The notes: generated by a model not told the origin, from the sequence alone. A DNA stretch of 64,000 nt from an uncultured Lewinella sp. (GCA_937873655.1 CALMYQ010000092.1:1-64000), one strand, 5' to 3'. Numbered from the stretch's first letter, positions 9,081 to 18,764 are shown. Program-made: numbers and translations.

Positions 9081-10619
9081 ATGTTGAAGCAGACATTAAG
9101 TCAGAAAATGCTTCAGAAGCTGTCTCCCCAGCAGATCCAGCTCATGAAGTTACTGCAGATACCCACTGCAGCGCTCGAAGAACGCATAAAAGAAGAAATG
9201 GAGGTTAACCCTGCTTTGGAAGAAAGCGAGCGGGAAGCCGAAGATATGTCAGATTTTGAAACGCCTCAGGAAGATAACTTCGACTATCAAAACGACGAAG
9301 ATACTTCTGATCCCGAACAGGATAATTACCGCGAAGAAAGTCTGGAACTGGAGAACTACCTGAACGATTACCTGGATGACGATCCTGGAAGTTACAAACT
9401 CAGGGATGAAAATTACGGCGCTCCTGAAGAGGAAAAAACAACGCCTGTACCGGTTGAAAATACCTTTCACGATTACCTGGAAGAACAATTGGGTTTGTTG
9501 CAACTCCGCGATGAGCGGGAGTTTACGATCGCCCACCAGATCATCGGCAGTATTGATGAAGACGGATACCTTAGGCGCGATGTGACATCCATCATCGATG
9601 ACCTCATGTTCACCCTCAACATCTTCACCGATGAAAAGGAAGTAGAAAATATCCTCCGCAAAATTCAACGGTTCGATCCGCCGGGAATCGGTGCAAGGGA
9701 CCTGCAGGAATGCCTCCGAATACAACTGGAAATCAAACTGGACCAGGAAGGCCTGCTCCGCCTCGATCAGGAATACCTGCTCCGCCTTGCGCTGCAGGTC
9801 ATCAATGATTACTTCGAGGAATTTACCAAAAAACATTACGAAAAACTCCAGCGACAACTGGACGCACCGGATGAAGACCTCAAAGAAGCCATTGAAGAGA
9901 TCCTGAAACTGAACCCGAAACCGGCCAGTGGATATGCCGGAAATGCCCAGCGGAATGCCCAATATATCGTACCAGATTTTTTGATCTTCAACCGCGACGG
10001 CGAACTCGAACTGACGCTGAACACCAAAAATGCACCCGACCTGCGCATCAGCGATCAGTACCGGGATATGCTGAAATCTTACAAAAAAACGGTAAAAGGC
10101 CGAAAAGCCACCCGCCAGGAGAAAGAAGCCGTTCTCTTCATCAAGCAAAAAATCGATTCCGCAAAATGGTTTATCGACGCCATCAAACAGCGGCAACACA
10201 CCATGGAAACGGTCATGTACGCCATCATGCAATATCAGGCAGACTACTTCCTCAGCGGCGATGAGAAAAAACTCAAGCCCATGATCCTGAAGGATATTGC
10301 GGACATCACGGGACTGGATATTTCCACCGTCTCGCGGGTTGCCAACAGCAAATATGTCCAGACGGAATTCGGATCGAAACGCCTCAAGGATTTCTTTTCC
10401 GAAGCCCTGTCGACCCAGGAAGGCGAAGAGGTATCAACACTGGAAGTAAAAAAGATCCTGAAAGAAGTAATCGAAGCAGAGAACAAGCGCAAGCCGCTCT
10501 CCGACGAACACCTTAAAGATCTACTTCAGGAAAAAGGCTATAATATCGCCAGAAGAACGGTAGCCAAATACCGGGAACAATTGGGGATACCGGTTGCCCG
10601 GCTTAGAAAAGAGCTTTAA
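9081..10619 (+). CDS. rpoN: RNA polymerase sigma-54 factor
   Basis: The sigma-54 subunit, which needs AAA+ enhancer-binding activators to open promoters. Starting at the ATG at 9081 it is 512 residues. Region I is Gln/Leu rich (LSPQQIQLMKLLQ), region II is a long acidic stretch (about residues 40-125), and the core-binding region follows. The DNA-binding part has the helix-turn-helix DITGLDISTVSRVANSKY and ends with the RpoN box ARRTVAKYRE. A GTG at 8994 would add 29 residues upstream of region I and is unlikely. No sigma-54 activator gene occurs in this window. Confidence 0.97.
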   Translation: MLKQTLSQKMLQKLSPQQIQLMKLLQIPTAALEERIKEEMEVNPALEESEREAEDMSDFETPQEDNFDYQNDEDTSDPEQDNYREESLELENYLNDYLDDDPGSYKLRDENYGAPEEEKTTPVPVENTFHDYLEEQLGLLQLRDEREFTIAHQIIGSIDEDGYLRRDVTSIIDDLMFTLNIFTDEKEVENILRKIQRFDPPGIGARDLQECLRIQLEIKLDQEGLLRLDQEYLLRLALQVINDYFEEFTKKHYEKLQRQLDAPDEDLKEAIEEILKLNPKPASGYAGNAQRNAQYIVPDFLIFNRDGELELTLNTKNAPDLRISDQYRDMLKSYKKTVKGRKATRQEKEAVLFIKQKIDSAKWFIDAIKQRQHTMETVMYAIMQYQADYFLSGDEKKLKPMILKDIADITGLDISTVSRVANSKYVQTEFGSKRLKDFFSEALSTQEGEEVSTLEVKKILKEVIEAENKRKPLSDEHLKDLLQEKGYNIARRTVAKYREQLGIPVARLRKEL

Positions 10620-10632
10620 CCCCCGCCTTCCT

Positions 10633-11307
10633 CTACCTGATCATTTTGAATGCAAAATCCTGAAGGAGCGTGACCGCCTGGTCCATATTATCCTCTGAAA
10701 TGCGGATATCCGTAAGCGCCGGGAGGTGTTTTGAAAAATAAATCTGATCGTTTGCCATTTCCAACAAAGTACTGGACAGCGCGCGCGGATAGATAAAATC
10801 CGGGTTCACATCCGCAATCATATCGGCCAGGGTTTTGGCCAATGCCTTATAAGTACTGAAATACCCTTCCTTGTTTTCTTTATCCACTTCCTTGGTGTGG
10901 TAAGCTTTCGCCCCTTCCGCCACTACGATCCGGTGGAGGATATCCTCATCTACAAATTCGATCGAGGCGTTTCGGACTGAAGCGTTGACAATGACCCGCA
11001 AGGCCAGTTTCAGCCTTTCTACCGGATTCTGGACATTATTCGTATAGTAATCGATCTGAAAACGGGTCCATTCCCAATACCAGCAAAGCAAATAAACCAA
11101 TAAAACGTGTTTATTGCCGAAATACCGGTAAATGGAAGCTTCTGTTGAACTGATCCGCTCCGCAAGCTTCTTGAAGGTGAACTGCTCAAAACCTATTTCA
11201 TCTATCAACAGGATGCTTTGTTGAATGATGCTGCGCCCCAGCCGGGTTTCTTGCGGGTCGCGCAGGTACAACTTTTCATTGAGCTTTATTTGGATTAAAA
11301 CTGCCAT
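10633..11307 (-). CDS. TetR/AcrR family transcriptional regulator
   Basis: About 224 residues. The N-terminal helix-turn-helix (about residues 25-75) has the family signature FTFKKLAERISSTEASIYRY followed by F and K. The C-terminal ligand-binding half is all-helical and not assignable. The ATG at 11307 is used rather than the adjacent TTG. The gene lies downstream of the SulP transporter on the same strand with a 157-bp gap, so co-regulation is possible but not shown. The ligand is unknown. Confidence 0.88.
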   Translation of the reverse strand: MAVLIQIKLNEKLYLRDPQETRLGRSIIQQSILLIDEIGFEQFTFKKLAERISSTEASIYRYFGNKHVLLVYLLCWYWEWTRFQIDYYTNNVQNPVERLKLALRVIVNASVRNASIEFVDEDILHRIVVAEGAKAYHTKEVDKENKEGYFSTYKALAKTLADMIADVNPDFIYPRALSSTLLEMANDQIYFSKHLPALTDIRISEDNMDQAVTLLQDFAFKMIR

Positions 11308-11467
11308 CAAGTCGGTTTTGTAACGCTTTCACGGTAAATGTCATCCAATATCAACACTATTCGATTACGATGATAAGCAAAAGTAAAACTTTTCCCAAAA
11401 TTGAATTAAAAGTTAGGTACGTAATCTGTGCGGATTGGGCTCGGCTTTCCAATCCGCCGAATTCACC

Positions 11468-13168
11468 TCATGAAACAGCCATTTGGCTCTTCTCAAGATG
11501 TCCTTTCAGCCAGGTAAGGCATGCCTGAAAGTCAGGAAAGCAAAAGTCTTTTGATATCAACCCCGGGGCCAGTTTAATGCGCTCAAACATATCCTCCGGC
11601 TGGCCATGCAGCCCGCTAAAAACGATCCTGATCCCTTGGTCTGATAATTCCTGAACAGCATCCTCCATCGCATACAAACCTGATTGGTCAACATACGGTA
11701 CTTTCTCCATACGGATGATAAATACCTTTATCTTTGGCAGTGCTTTTATCATCTGTTGAAACCGCGAGGCAAATCCGAAGAACAGCGGTCCGTCCAGGTG
11801 TTTGATATATACTTCCTGCCCGAATTTTTCAATAACGCTGCCTTCATCTGCCCATGGCACTTCCTGAGCGAATTCTTTTAAATCCGCAAATTTCGTCTTG
11901 TTTTCAACAACATCAGCGATGCTCTTCATGAATAGCAGCGCCGCCATTACCATTCCGATGGCCACTGCTTCCAGCAGGCCGACCAAAACCGTCAGCAACA
12001 ATACCGTGATCATGATGATAGCATCTGTCCTCGGAATGGCTTTCAGATGCCTGAAGCCCTTATAATCGATAATGCCGATGCCGACCGTGAACAGGATTCC
12101 GGCAAGAACCGAATTGGGAATAATACCGACCAACGGCCCGATCCCCAACAATACGGCCAGCAGAAACAAACCGGCCATGATGCCCGAGATCTTGGTTTTC
12201 GCCCCGGATTTGATATTGATTACGGTGCGCATGGTAGCCCCTGCGCCGGGCAGCCCCCCGATCATCGCCGAAGCCATATTGCCAATGCCCTGCCCGAGCA
12301 ACTCCTGGTTGCTGTCGTGTTTGGTCTTGGTCATATTGTCGGCTACAACCGAGGTCAGGAGGGAATCGATCGCCCCCAGAGCCCCAAGGGTAAAGGCATA
12401 TTCAAAGACCACCATCAGGTGTTTGATATCCGTAAGGACCGAAAAAAAGGATAAATGCACCTTAGGCAAACCCGCAGGTACGCCCCCCGGCGTGCTGGTC
12501 TCGATAATCGGGACCTGCCCCTGGGTCAGGATGAAAAAAGCCCCCGCAGTTACCGCGATCAGGGCAGCCAGCGACCCGGGAATAACCTTGGTGATCTTCG
12601 GAAATAAATAGATAATGGCCACCGTGATCAGGGTCAGGCCAACGGAATACCAATTGGCTATACCGGGTATTTCTCCCAGGTTGCTCAAGGTGCCTGCGGC
12701 CCCTCCTGTCGGGGCGGGCGAACCGAACATGGGAAAGATCTGGCTAATGACGATAATGACCCCAATGCCGCTCATAAAGCCCGATACGACCGGGTAAGGC
12801 ATATACCGGATATACCGGCCTACCCGCATCACGCCCAGGAGAAACTCAAATAACCCGGCAATGAAAAAAGTGGCAATGATGATCGGAAAAGCCGCCTGAA
12901 CCCCGCCGGCATAGGCTATAGCGTCCATAATGATCACAGCGGATACAACGGTCATTGGCGCTGTCGGGCCGCTGACCTGTGTCGGGGTGCCGCCGAATAA
13001 AGCCGCCAGAATACCGATCGAAATCGCACCGTAAAGCCCTGAAATAGCGCCCAGCTCCGTTTGGGCGCCGAACGCCAATGCAAGCGGAAGGGCAACTATT
13101 CCTGCAGTGATCCCGCCAAATAAGTCGCCCTTTAGATTAGCAATGCTGAATCTGAATGGATTTGTCAT
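11468..13168 (-). CDS. SulP family inorganic anion transporter with STAS domain
   Basis: 566 residues. The membrane part (about residues 10-425) has the SLC26/SulP pattern, beginning GGITAGIVALPLALAFG and including LPGAGATMRTVIN. A cytoplasmic STAS domain follows at about 440-555 (YIKHLDGPLFFGF, VPYVDQSGLYAMED). It probably moves sulfate, bicarbonate or a related anion across the inner membrane; the substrate cannot be told from sequence. No carbonic anhydrase or sulfate-assimilation genes are adjacent, so neither function is favoured by context. Confidence 0.93.
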   Translation of the reverse strand: MTNPFRFSIANLKGDLFGGITAGIVALPLALAFGAQTELGAISGLYGAISIGILAALFGGTPTQVSGPTAPMTVVSAVIIMDAIAYAGGVQAAFPIIIATFFIAGLFEFLLGVMRVGRYIRYMPYPVVSGFMSGIGVIIVISQIFPMFGSPAPTGGAAGTLSNLGEIPGIANWYSVGLTLITVAIIYLFPKITKVIPGSLAALIAVTAGAFFILTQGQVPIIETSTPGGVPAGLPKVHLSFFSVLTDIKHLMVVFEYAFTLGALGAIDSLLTSVVADNMTKTKHDSNQELLGQGIGNMASAMIGGLPGAGATMRTVINIKSGAKTKISGIMAGLFLLAVLLGIGPLVGIIPNSVLAGILFTVGIGIIDYKGFRHLKAIPRTDAIIMITVLLLTVLVGLLEAVAIGMVMAALLFMKSIADVVENKTKFADLKEFAQEVPWADEGSVIEKFGQEVYIKHLDGPLFFGFASRFQQMIKALPKIKVFIIRMEKVPYVDQSGLYAMEDAVQELSDQGIRIVFSGLHGQPEDMFERIKLAPGLISKDFCFPDFQACLTWLKGHLEKSQMAVS

Positions 13169-13274
13169 GAAGTTTGTTCTCTTAAAATAGTAAAACTATT
13201 GTACGCAATATAATTAATTTCAATCATTAAAGCAAATACAACTCCTGCCGTTTGCAATTTTTACAGTATTTTTT

Positions 13275-13303
13275 TTGATGCTGCAAAAAAGATCCTATCT
13301 TTG
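13275..13303 (+). promoter_or_regulatory. Bacteroidota-type promoter upstream of the WecA-like gene
   Basis: TTG at 13275-13277 and TATCTTTG at 13296-13303 are separated by 18 bp, close to the phylum consensus TTG-N19-TAnnTTTG. Transcription would start near 13310, leaving an untranslated leader of about 215 nt before the ATG at 13527. Confidence 0.55.
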
Positions 13304-13526
13304 AGTGGAGAAATATTGACATCTCCTCTACCCCTTGGATTATCTTCTTGCTTCCACCTTGCAAGAAAGTGAGTTACCTGCATACAAACCTATACAACTG
13401 CGAAAGTATAACACTACTGTGCCGTGCATATACAGCATAGACAGGGCCGGACTTTTGACAAATAGGGTCCGAGCTGATATACTTTGAGAAAAAACTTAAT
13501 CGTTAAAGGATTAAATCATAATCCCG
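13304..13526 (+). other. long 5' leader of the WecA-like/crcB transcript, function unknown
   Basis: Most of the 358-bp gap between the SulP gene and the transferase. It contains small inverted repeats, for example TTCTTGC pairing with GCAAGAA near 13348-13373 and CGGAC pairing with GTCCG near 13448-13474. I found no tRNA, no plausible ORF and no recognised riboswitch. The leader may regulate the downstream glycan gene, but this is inference. Confidence 0.35.
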
Positions 13527-14606
13527 ATGACCGTAGCACTTTGCTTGTTAACGGCATTTGCCATTACCTTCCTGGCACTGCCGTCCGTTATCCAGGTAGC
13601 CCGGATCAAAAACCTCTATGATGTACCTACCGAACGAAGTTCTCATTCCAAAAACACCCCTTCTTTAGGCGGGGTAGGCATTTTTGCAGGAGCGGTTTTC
13701 TCCATTATCTTCTGGACGGACTTCCAATCCTCCAGCAATATGAAGTACGCCCTGTGCAGCATGATCATTATCTTTCTGATCGGGCTGAAGGATGACCTCC
13801 TTCCCTTGTCTCCGTGGAAGAAATTATTGGGCCAGGTCCTTGCTGCCGTTATCCTTGTTTTTCTTTCCGGTTACAGATTACACAGTTTTTACGGTTTTCT
13901 GGGCTTTGAGGGTCCGCTCCCCATCTGGATCTCCGCTATTCTTTCTGTATTCCTGATCCTGGTCATCAGCAACGCTTTTAACCTCATTGACGGTATCAAC
14001 GGCCTGGCGGGTTCCATCAGTTGCCTGACCGCAGGCGCCTTCGGCAGCTGGTTCTGGGCGGCCGGATTTACGGACCTTGCCGTATTGTCTTTTGCGCTCG
14101 TCGGAGCAGTGCTGGCCTTCCTCCGGTTTAACCTTTCTCCGGCCAGTATCTTCATGGGGGATACCGGTTCCCTGTTCATCGGCCTGATCCTGGCGGTGCT
14201 GACCCTGCGTTTCCTGGAGCTGAATTCGACCCTGGCCTTTGACAGCGAACTTAAAGTGCAAGCCTCTCCTACCGTAGCCATCGGCATTCTGATTATTCCG
14301 TTATTTGATACCATTCGGGTATTCATCACCCGCATCATACGCGGACAGTCGCCTTTCAGGGCCGACCGCCGCCATATCCACCACCTTTTGGTCGATTTCG
14401 GCTTCAGCCATACCCAGGCCACGGGGCTTCTTGTGCTGGTCAATTGCCTGTTCATTTGCTTCGTCGTAAGCATGAGCAATGTGCTGGAGCTCCATTTTCT
14501 GCTGGCCATCATCCTTTCGGTTGCTACGATAGCCACGCTTCGCCTGCATTTAGCCGTATTGAGAAAACAAAACCTTAGAAGCCGCCAATCTGTTTTATCC
14601 TCATGA
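13527..14606 (+). CDS. undecaprenyl-phosphate sugar-1-phosphate transferase (WecA/TagO/MraY superfamily)
   Basis: A 359-residue, polytopic inner-membrane enzyme that transfers a sugar-1-phosphate (usually GlcNAc-1-P from UDP-GlcNAc) to undecaprenyl phosphate, the first step of surface polysaccharide assembly. The superfamily motifs are clear: GLKDDLLPL, the catalytic NAFNLIDGINGLAG, FMGDTGSLF, and the WecA/TagO-type His loop ADRRHIHHLL, which separates it from MraY. Its stop overlaps the start of crcB (ATGA). The exact sugar is not certain. Confidence 0.92.
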   Translation: MTVALCLLTAFAITFLALPSVIQVARIKNLYDVPTERSSHSKNTPSLGGVGIFAGAVFSIIFWTDFQSSSNMKYALCSMIIIFLIGLKDDLLPLSPWKKLLGQVLAAVILVFLSGYRLHSFYGFLGFEGPLPIWISAILSVFLILVISNAFNLIDGINGLAGSISCLTAGAFGSWFWAAGFTDLAVLSFALVGAVLAFLRFNLSPASIFMGDTGSLFIGLILAVLTLRFLELNSTLAFDSELKVQASPTVAIGILIIPLFDTIRVFITRIIRGQSPFRADRRHIHHLLVDFGFSHTQATGLLVLVNCLFICFVVSMSNVLELHFLLAIILSVATIATLRLHLAVLRKQNLRSRQSVLSS

Positions 14607-14977
14607 TGAAACTGATCTGGGTTTTCGCAGGCGGCGGCTTGGGTAGCGTCTGCAGGTACGGCGTTGCCGTTTTGGTGAGCAAATACCCGGCGCTGGCCTG
14701 GTCTTTTCCGGTCGCTACCTTCCTGGCCAATGCCGTCAGTTGCATTATTTTAGGATCGCTGTTCGGCCTTTCTTCAAGGAGTATGCTGAACGAATCCCAA
14801 CGGCTGTTGCTCATGACCGGATTTTGCGGCGGTTTCAGCACCTTTTCCACCTTTACGGGTGAATCCTTGGGTTTGCTTCAGGACGGCCAGCTGCTCACCT
14901 GGTCGGTTTATCTTTTCCTGAGCATCGTTATCTGCCTTGGCTGTTTTTGGCTAGGTTTGCGACTGACGATTCAATAA
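14603..14977 (+). CDS. crcB: fluoride efflux channel CrcB/Fluc
   Basis: A 124-residue protein with four membrane helices, the usual size of a Fluc subunit that forms dual-topology dimers and exports fluoride. The signature GFCGGFSTFSTF is present, as are the N-terminal GGGLGSVCRYG and the central NAVSCIILG. The start overlaps the end of the WecA-like gene by 4 bp, so translation is probably coupled. No fluoride riboswitch was recognised upstream. Confidence 0.95.
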   Translation: MMKLIWVFAGGGLGSVCRYGVAVLVSKYPALAWSFPVATFLANAVSCIILGSLFGLSSRSMLNESQRLLLMTGFCGGFSTFSTFTGESLGLLQDGQLLTWSVYLFLSIVICLGCFWLGLRLTIQ

Positions 14978-15007
14978 GCCGCGCAACAGGGCTAAAACAA
15001 GGCGCAA

Positions 15008-15775
15008 ATGGACCTCAACTATAAAACATTCGGTCAGGGCGATCCGCTGATCATTCTTCACGGTCTGTTCGGAACGCTGGATAACTGGCAAACCGTCGCC
15101 AGACAATTGTCCAACCATTATTCCGTTTATATTGTTGATCTGAGAAACCACGGCAGGTCGCCGCATGCCGATGAAGCCGGCTATCCGGTCATGGCCGAGG
15201 ACCTCAAGGTTTTCATGGAGAACCACTGGATCTACAAGGCCCACATCATGGGGCATTCCATGGGCGGAAAAACAGCCATGCAGCTGGCCCTGGACTATCC
15301 TGAAATGGTGGACAAGCTGGTTGTGGTGGACATTGCACCCAAAGGCTACAAAGGAGGCCATGAAACGATTTTCAAAGCTTTGTTCGCCGTTGATATGGAT
15401 GAGTTGGAAGACCGTTCTCAGGCAGAAAAAATACTGGCTACCTACATCGATGACAACGGCGTAGTCCAGTTTTTACTCAAAAACCTGACCCGGAAAAAAG
15501 AAGGCGGGTACGAGTGGAAGATGAATTTGCCGGTTTTATTCAGGGATTATGACAAGATCGTCGGCGCCGTTGAAGGTCATGAAGCGTTTGAACATCCGGC
15601 CTTGTTCATCCGGGGCGAAAAATCGACTTACATTCTGGATGAAGACTGGCCCGCAATTCTGGAACTATTCCCAGAGGCCCGGCTGGAAACGGTACTAAAT
15701 GCCGGTCACTGGGTACACGCCGACAATCCTGCTGCCTTGTTGGGCCTGGTTGAAAATTTTTTATATTCATCCTGA
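15008..15775 (+). CDS. alpha/beta-hydrolase, YbfF-like esterase
   Basis: 255 residues with a complete alpha/beta-hydrolase frame: oxyanion motif LHGLFGTLDNW, nucleophile elbow GHSMGG (Ser) and the C-terminal catalytic His in NAGHWVHADNP. The NHGRSPH segment and overall length fit the YbfF acyl-CoA esterase group. It is cytosolic, with no signal peptide. It starts 30 bp after crcB and may be in the same transcript. The substrate is unknown. Confidence 0.9.
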   Translation: MDLNYKTFGQGDPLIILHGLFGTLDNWQTVARQLSNHYSVYIVDLRNHGRSPHADEAGYPVMAEDLKVFMENHWIYKAHIMGHSMGGKTAMQLALDYPEMVDKLVVVDIAPKGYKGGHETIFKALFAVDMDELEDRSQAEKILATYIDDNGVVQFLLKNLTRKKEGGYEWKMNLPVLFRDYDKIVGAVEGHEAFEHPALFIRGEKSTYILDEDWPAILELFPEARLETVLNAGHWVHADNPAALLGLVENFLYSS

Positions 15776-15864
15776 AAACCTTTAAAGGATTCTTCGTTTC
15801 AGTAAAATAAGGCAGCCTTTCTGTAATAATGCTGTCCATTGTTTTTGTCATAAAAATGTGTTCC

Positions 15865-17499
15865 ATGAAGAAGATTGCAAGAACCGCCGGGATCATACTG
15901 ATCATGCTGGTCGGCATGGCCGCCACTTACAAGACTGAAAGCAACAAGGAATTTGAAATTCTCAAGAACATAGAAATCTTTGTCAACCTCTATCAGGAGA
16001 TCAATCATTACTATGTAGACGACCTGGACCCGGGCAAGTTGATGCGAACCGGCATTGATGCCATGATGGCGTCATTGGACCCGTTCACCAATTACATCTC
16101 CGAGACAGATATTGAGGGCTATCGCTTCTTCAGCGAAGGCCGTTATCACGGTATCGGAGCGGCCAGTGAATTGATCGACGGATTCAATACCATCACGGAA
16201 TTGTACCAGGATCAACCAGCGGATAAAGCCGGATTAAAAGTAGGCGACAAGATCGTTGCGGTTGAAGGACAGGATGCAAAGAACAGAACGCCGGACGAAT
16301 TACAGGAAATACTCCGCGGTTATCCCGGTACAGAAGTTGATCTGACCATCAGGAGGCCGGGCAAAAGCAGTGATTTCAAAATCAAGCTCGTCCGCGGAGA
16401 AGTAGAGGTTCAGAATGTTCCCTACTCCGGTATGATCGACAATGAAATCGGTTATATCACCCTGACGACCTTCACCCAAAACGCCGGGAAAAATGTGGCC
16501 GATGCCTTGCGCAAGCTCAAACAGGAAAACCCGGGGCTGAAAGGTCTGATCTTTGACCTGCGGGGCAACGGCGGCGGTTTATTGTCGGAAGCGGTGAATG
16601 TCTCCAATGTATTTATCCCGAAAAATGAATTGGTGGTCACCACCAAAGGCAAAATCAAGGAAAGGGACAGCGCGTTCAAAACACTGAACGAAGCGATTGA
16701 TCTGAATATACCGATGGTTGTGCTGATCAACAAAGGATCCGCATCGGCTTCGGAAATTGTCAGCGGGGTTATGCAGGATTACGACCGGGCAGTGCTCATG
16801 GGGCAACGCTCTTATGGCAAAGGCCTGGTACAAAATACCCGTGATCTGAAGTACAACGCCAAGGTAAAAATGACGATCGCCAAGTATTATATCCCCAGTC
16901 AGCGCTGCATACAAAGCGTAGAATATAAAAACGGCGAACCTGTGGATATCTCCGACGACCGGCGGACAGCATTCAAAACCCGCAACGGCAGAACCGTCCT
17001 CGACGGCGGTGGCCTGGCGCCCGATGTTTTAGTCGAAAAACCTACTGAAAGAGGCGTACTAAAAAGCCTGATCGACGAAAACCTGGTATTCGACTTTGTC
17101 ACGCGCTTCTGTCAGACCAATGAATCCATTCCAAGTGTCGAAAATTTTCATTTCACCGACTTTGACGGCTTTCTGGCGTTTCTCAATGAGAAAAATTACG
17201 AATACGAATCCGATAGCGAAAAAGCGCTGAAAGCGCTGGAAGCCGATGCATCAGAAGAAGGCCTCAACCTGAAGTCCGATATCCAGCAACTCCGCAACAA
17301 AATCACTTCGGCCAAACAAGATGAGTTGACCAAATACAAAAGTGAAATCATCGATCTGATCGAAAAGGAAATATCCGGCCGATATTACTACCAGCGGGGT
17401 AAGGTCCAGATGGGCCTTCGCAACGACCTGGAGATCAAAGAAGCCGCTGAACTGCTCAAAGACCAGGCGCGATACAAAAAGATCCTGGCTATTCAATAG
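15865..17499 (+). CDS. S41 family C-terminal processing peptidase
   Basis: A periplasmic or membrane-anchored tail-specific protease. The N-terminus MKKIARTAGIILIMLVGMAA is a signal peptide or anchor. A PDZ domain (GIGAASELIDGF to KVGDKIVAVEG) precedes the catalytic core. The Ser of GSASASE and the Lys of SYGKGLVQ are spaced 25 residues, with Gln four after Lys, as in CtpA/CtpB. The last 130 residues are a charged helical extension. A start at 15829 would add 12 residues; the ATG at 15865 gives the better signal sequence. It probably acts in envelope protein turnover. Confidence 0.94.
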   Translation: MKKIARTAGIILIMLVGMAATYKTESNKEFEILKNIEIFVNLYQEINHYYVDDLDPGKLMRTGIDAMMASLDPFTNYISETDIEGYRFFSEGRYHGIGAASELIDGFNTITELYQDQPADKAGLKVGDKIVAVEGQDAKNRTPDELQEILRGYPGTEVDLTIRRPGKSSDFKIKLVRGEVEVQNVPYSGMIDNEIGYITLTTFTQNAGKNVADALRKLKQENPGLKGLIFDLRGNGGGLLSEAVNVSNVFIPKNELVVTTKGKIKERDSAFKTLNEAIDLNIPMVVLINKGSASASEIVSGVMQDYDRAVLMGQRSYGKGLVQNTRDLKYNAKVKMTIAKYYIPSQRCIQSVEYKNGEPVDISDDRRTAFKTRNGRTVLDGGGLAPDVLVEKPTERGVLKSLIDENLVFDFVTRFCQTNESIPSVENFHFTDFDGFLAFLNEKNYEYESDSEKALKALEADASEEGLNLKSDIQQLRNKITSAKQDELTKYKSEIIDLIEKEISGRYYYQRGKVQMGLRNDLEIKEAAELLKDQARYKKILAIQ

Positions 17500-17519
17500 G
17501 CGCGATTTAAGCTATAAGT

Positions 17520-17556
17520 AAAAAGGGGATGACTCAAATGAAGTCATCCCCTTTTT
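17520..17556. terminator. bidirectional intrinsic terminator
   Basis: A perfect 15-bp stem (17520-17534 / 17542-17556) with a 7-nt loop. It is A-rich on one side and T-rich on the other, so it can end both the S41 protease transcript and the opposing TonB-domain gene. Confidence 0.92.
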
Positions 17557-17580
17557 ACTTTCAGCCCAATCCAACGCTGA

Positions 17581-18702
17581 TCAGTTCTTATCTTCAGCAG
17601 CCGGTTGCTGTTGATTTCCCATTGCAGCCTGTGCACAAACCAGCGGCAAAATGGAATCGTACCAGTTGATCAGGCCGATTCTGCGGGCCCTTGAAAGGTC
17701 AGAACAAGCTTCACCGAAACGGTTCATATCCAGGTAGGCCTGACCGCGCATCAACAGGAAATTGCCGTCGTTAGGGAACAAGGCTAAAGCTTCATCCATT
17801 TTAGCGATGCCGGCATCCTGCTGCCCATCCGTAAAAAGCTGAGCGCCTTCCTGCGCCGCCTGGGTCGCTTTTTCATAATTGCTCACAACGGTTTTGCACC
17901 CCGCTGCAGTCGGCGTAAAGCTCAGGCTGATATCCATCGCCGAAGGGACCTTCCTGGATTGAAATTCGGCTGCCGTCCATTTTCCATGGGTGGCGATGCA
18001 GGCGTCAATTGCCGCATACCAGAAATCAAAACCGAGATCGCTGTAGTCGGTCAGGTCAAGAATCCGGACATCTCCATCGCCTTCTATCAATAGTTGCACC
18101 TGCATATTACCGACCCTGCAGCTATCGTTGCCGGATTCGGGATAGACAAGCCTGTCGTCGAGGAATTTTGCCAGGGCATCGCTTCCCCCGCTAAACTCAA
18201 GCGGTTTGTCAAATTGGGTATAAATGGTATCCGATCCGGCCAACGTATAAGGCAAAGGCTCTTTTATCTTGAAACGGATCGGTACATTGTACTGGACCCG
18301 AACTTCCTTTCCATCCTTCTTGCCAGGTACAAATTTGATGCCCGCCTGATCCATCACGCCGATAACCCGCAGGGCTTCCAGACCGCAACCTCCGCCTATA
18401 TCTTTTAAAATATTCGGGCGGGATATCCTGCCGTCCTTTTCGACTACGAAGGTTACGACAACCGTACCTTCCAGGTTTTCTTCGATCGCCTTCAAGGGAT
18501 ACTGAATATTGCCGTACATAAACGCCAGCAACTGTTGCTGGGCGCATTGTTGTTTGACCAATAGGGTGGTATCCAGATTCTCGCATCCGGGGAATCGCGG
18601 CATTTCTTCCACGACGCTGTAAATGGTGGTATCGGCTACCTGGGCCGTCAGACCGGCCAGGCAGGTTGTCACTAAAACGATTAAGGCAAATATTCTCCTC
18701 AT
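17581..18702 (-). CDS. secreted TonB C-terminal domain protein with a second TonB-like region and TPR
   Basis: 373 residues. A cleavable signal peptide (MRRIFALIVLVTTCLAGLTAQ) replaces the usual single-span anchor, so the protein is periplasmic. Residues about 65-150 form a typical TonB C-terminal domain (YPLKAIEENLEGTVVVTFVV). Residues about 170-265 look like a second, degenerate copy (YPESGNDSCRVGNMQVQLLI). A TPR pair follows at about 280-350. Lacking a membrane anchor, it is unlikely to be a true energy-coupling TonB for ExbBD and more likely a binding or assembly protein. No ExbB/ExbD genes are nearby. Confidence 0.85.
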   Translation of the reverse strand: MRRIFALIVLVTTCLAGLTAQVADTTIYSVVEEMPRFPGCENLDTTLLVKQQCAQQQLLAFMYGNIQYPLKAIEENLEGTVVVTFVVEKDGRISRPNILKDIGGGCGLEALRVIGVMDQAGIKFVPGKKDGKEVRVQYNVPIRFKIKEPLPYTLAGSDTIYTQFDKPLEFSGGSDALAKFLDDRLVYPESGNDSCRVGNMQVQLLIEGDGDVRILDLTDYSDLGFDFWYAAIDACIATHGKWTAAEFQSRKVPSAMDISLSFTPTAAGCKTVVSNYEKATQAAQEGAQLFTDGQQDAGIAKMDEALALFPNDGNFLLMRGQAYLDMNRFGEACSDLSRARRIGLINWYDSILPLVCAQAAMGNQQQPAAEDKN

Positions 18703-18764
18703 AGTTGATCATAATGAGACAGCAAAGGTAATACAAAGGCCGGAATAGGCGCCGGCGCCTCTAC

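Noticed and set aside
9249..10232. A 327-codon minus-strand frame
   Set aside because: It lies opposite rpoN, whose domains are continuous; the frame is a composition artefact.
13304..13526. Fluoride riboswitch controlling crcB
   Set aside because: crcB is the second gene of the unit, and I could not find the conserved fluoride-aptamer core sequence in the leader.
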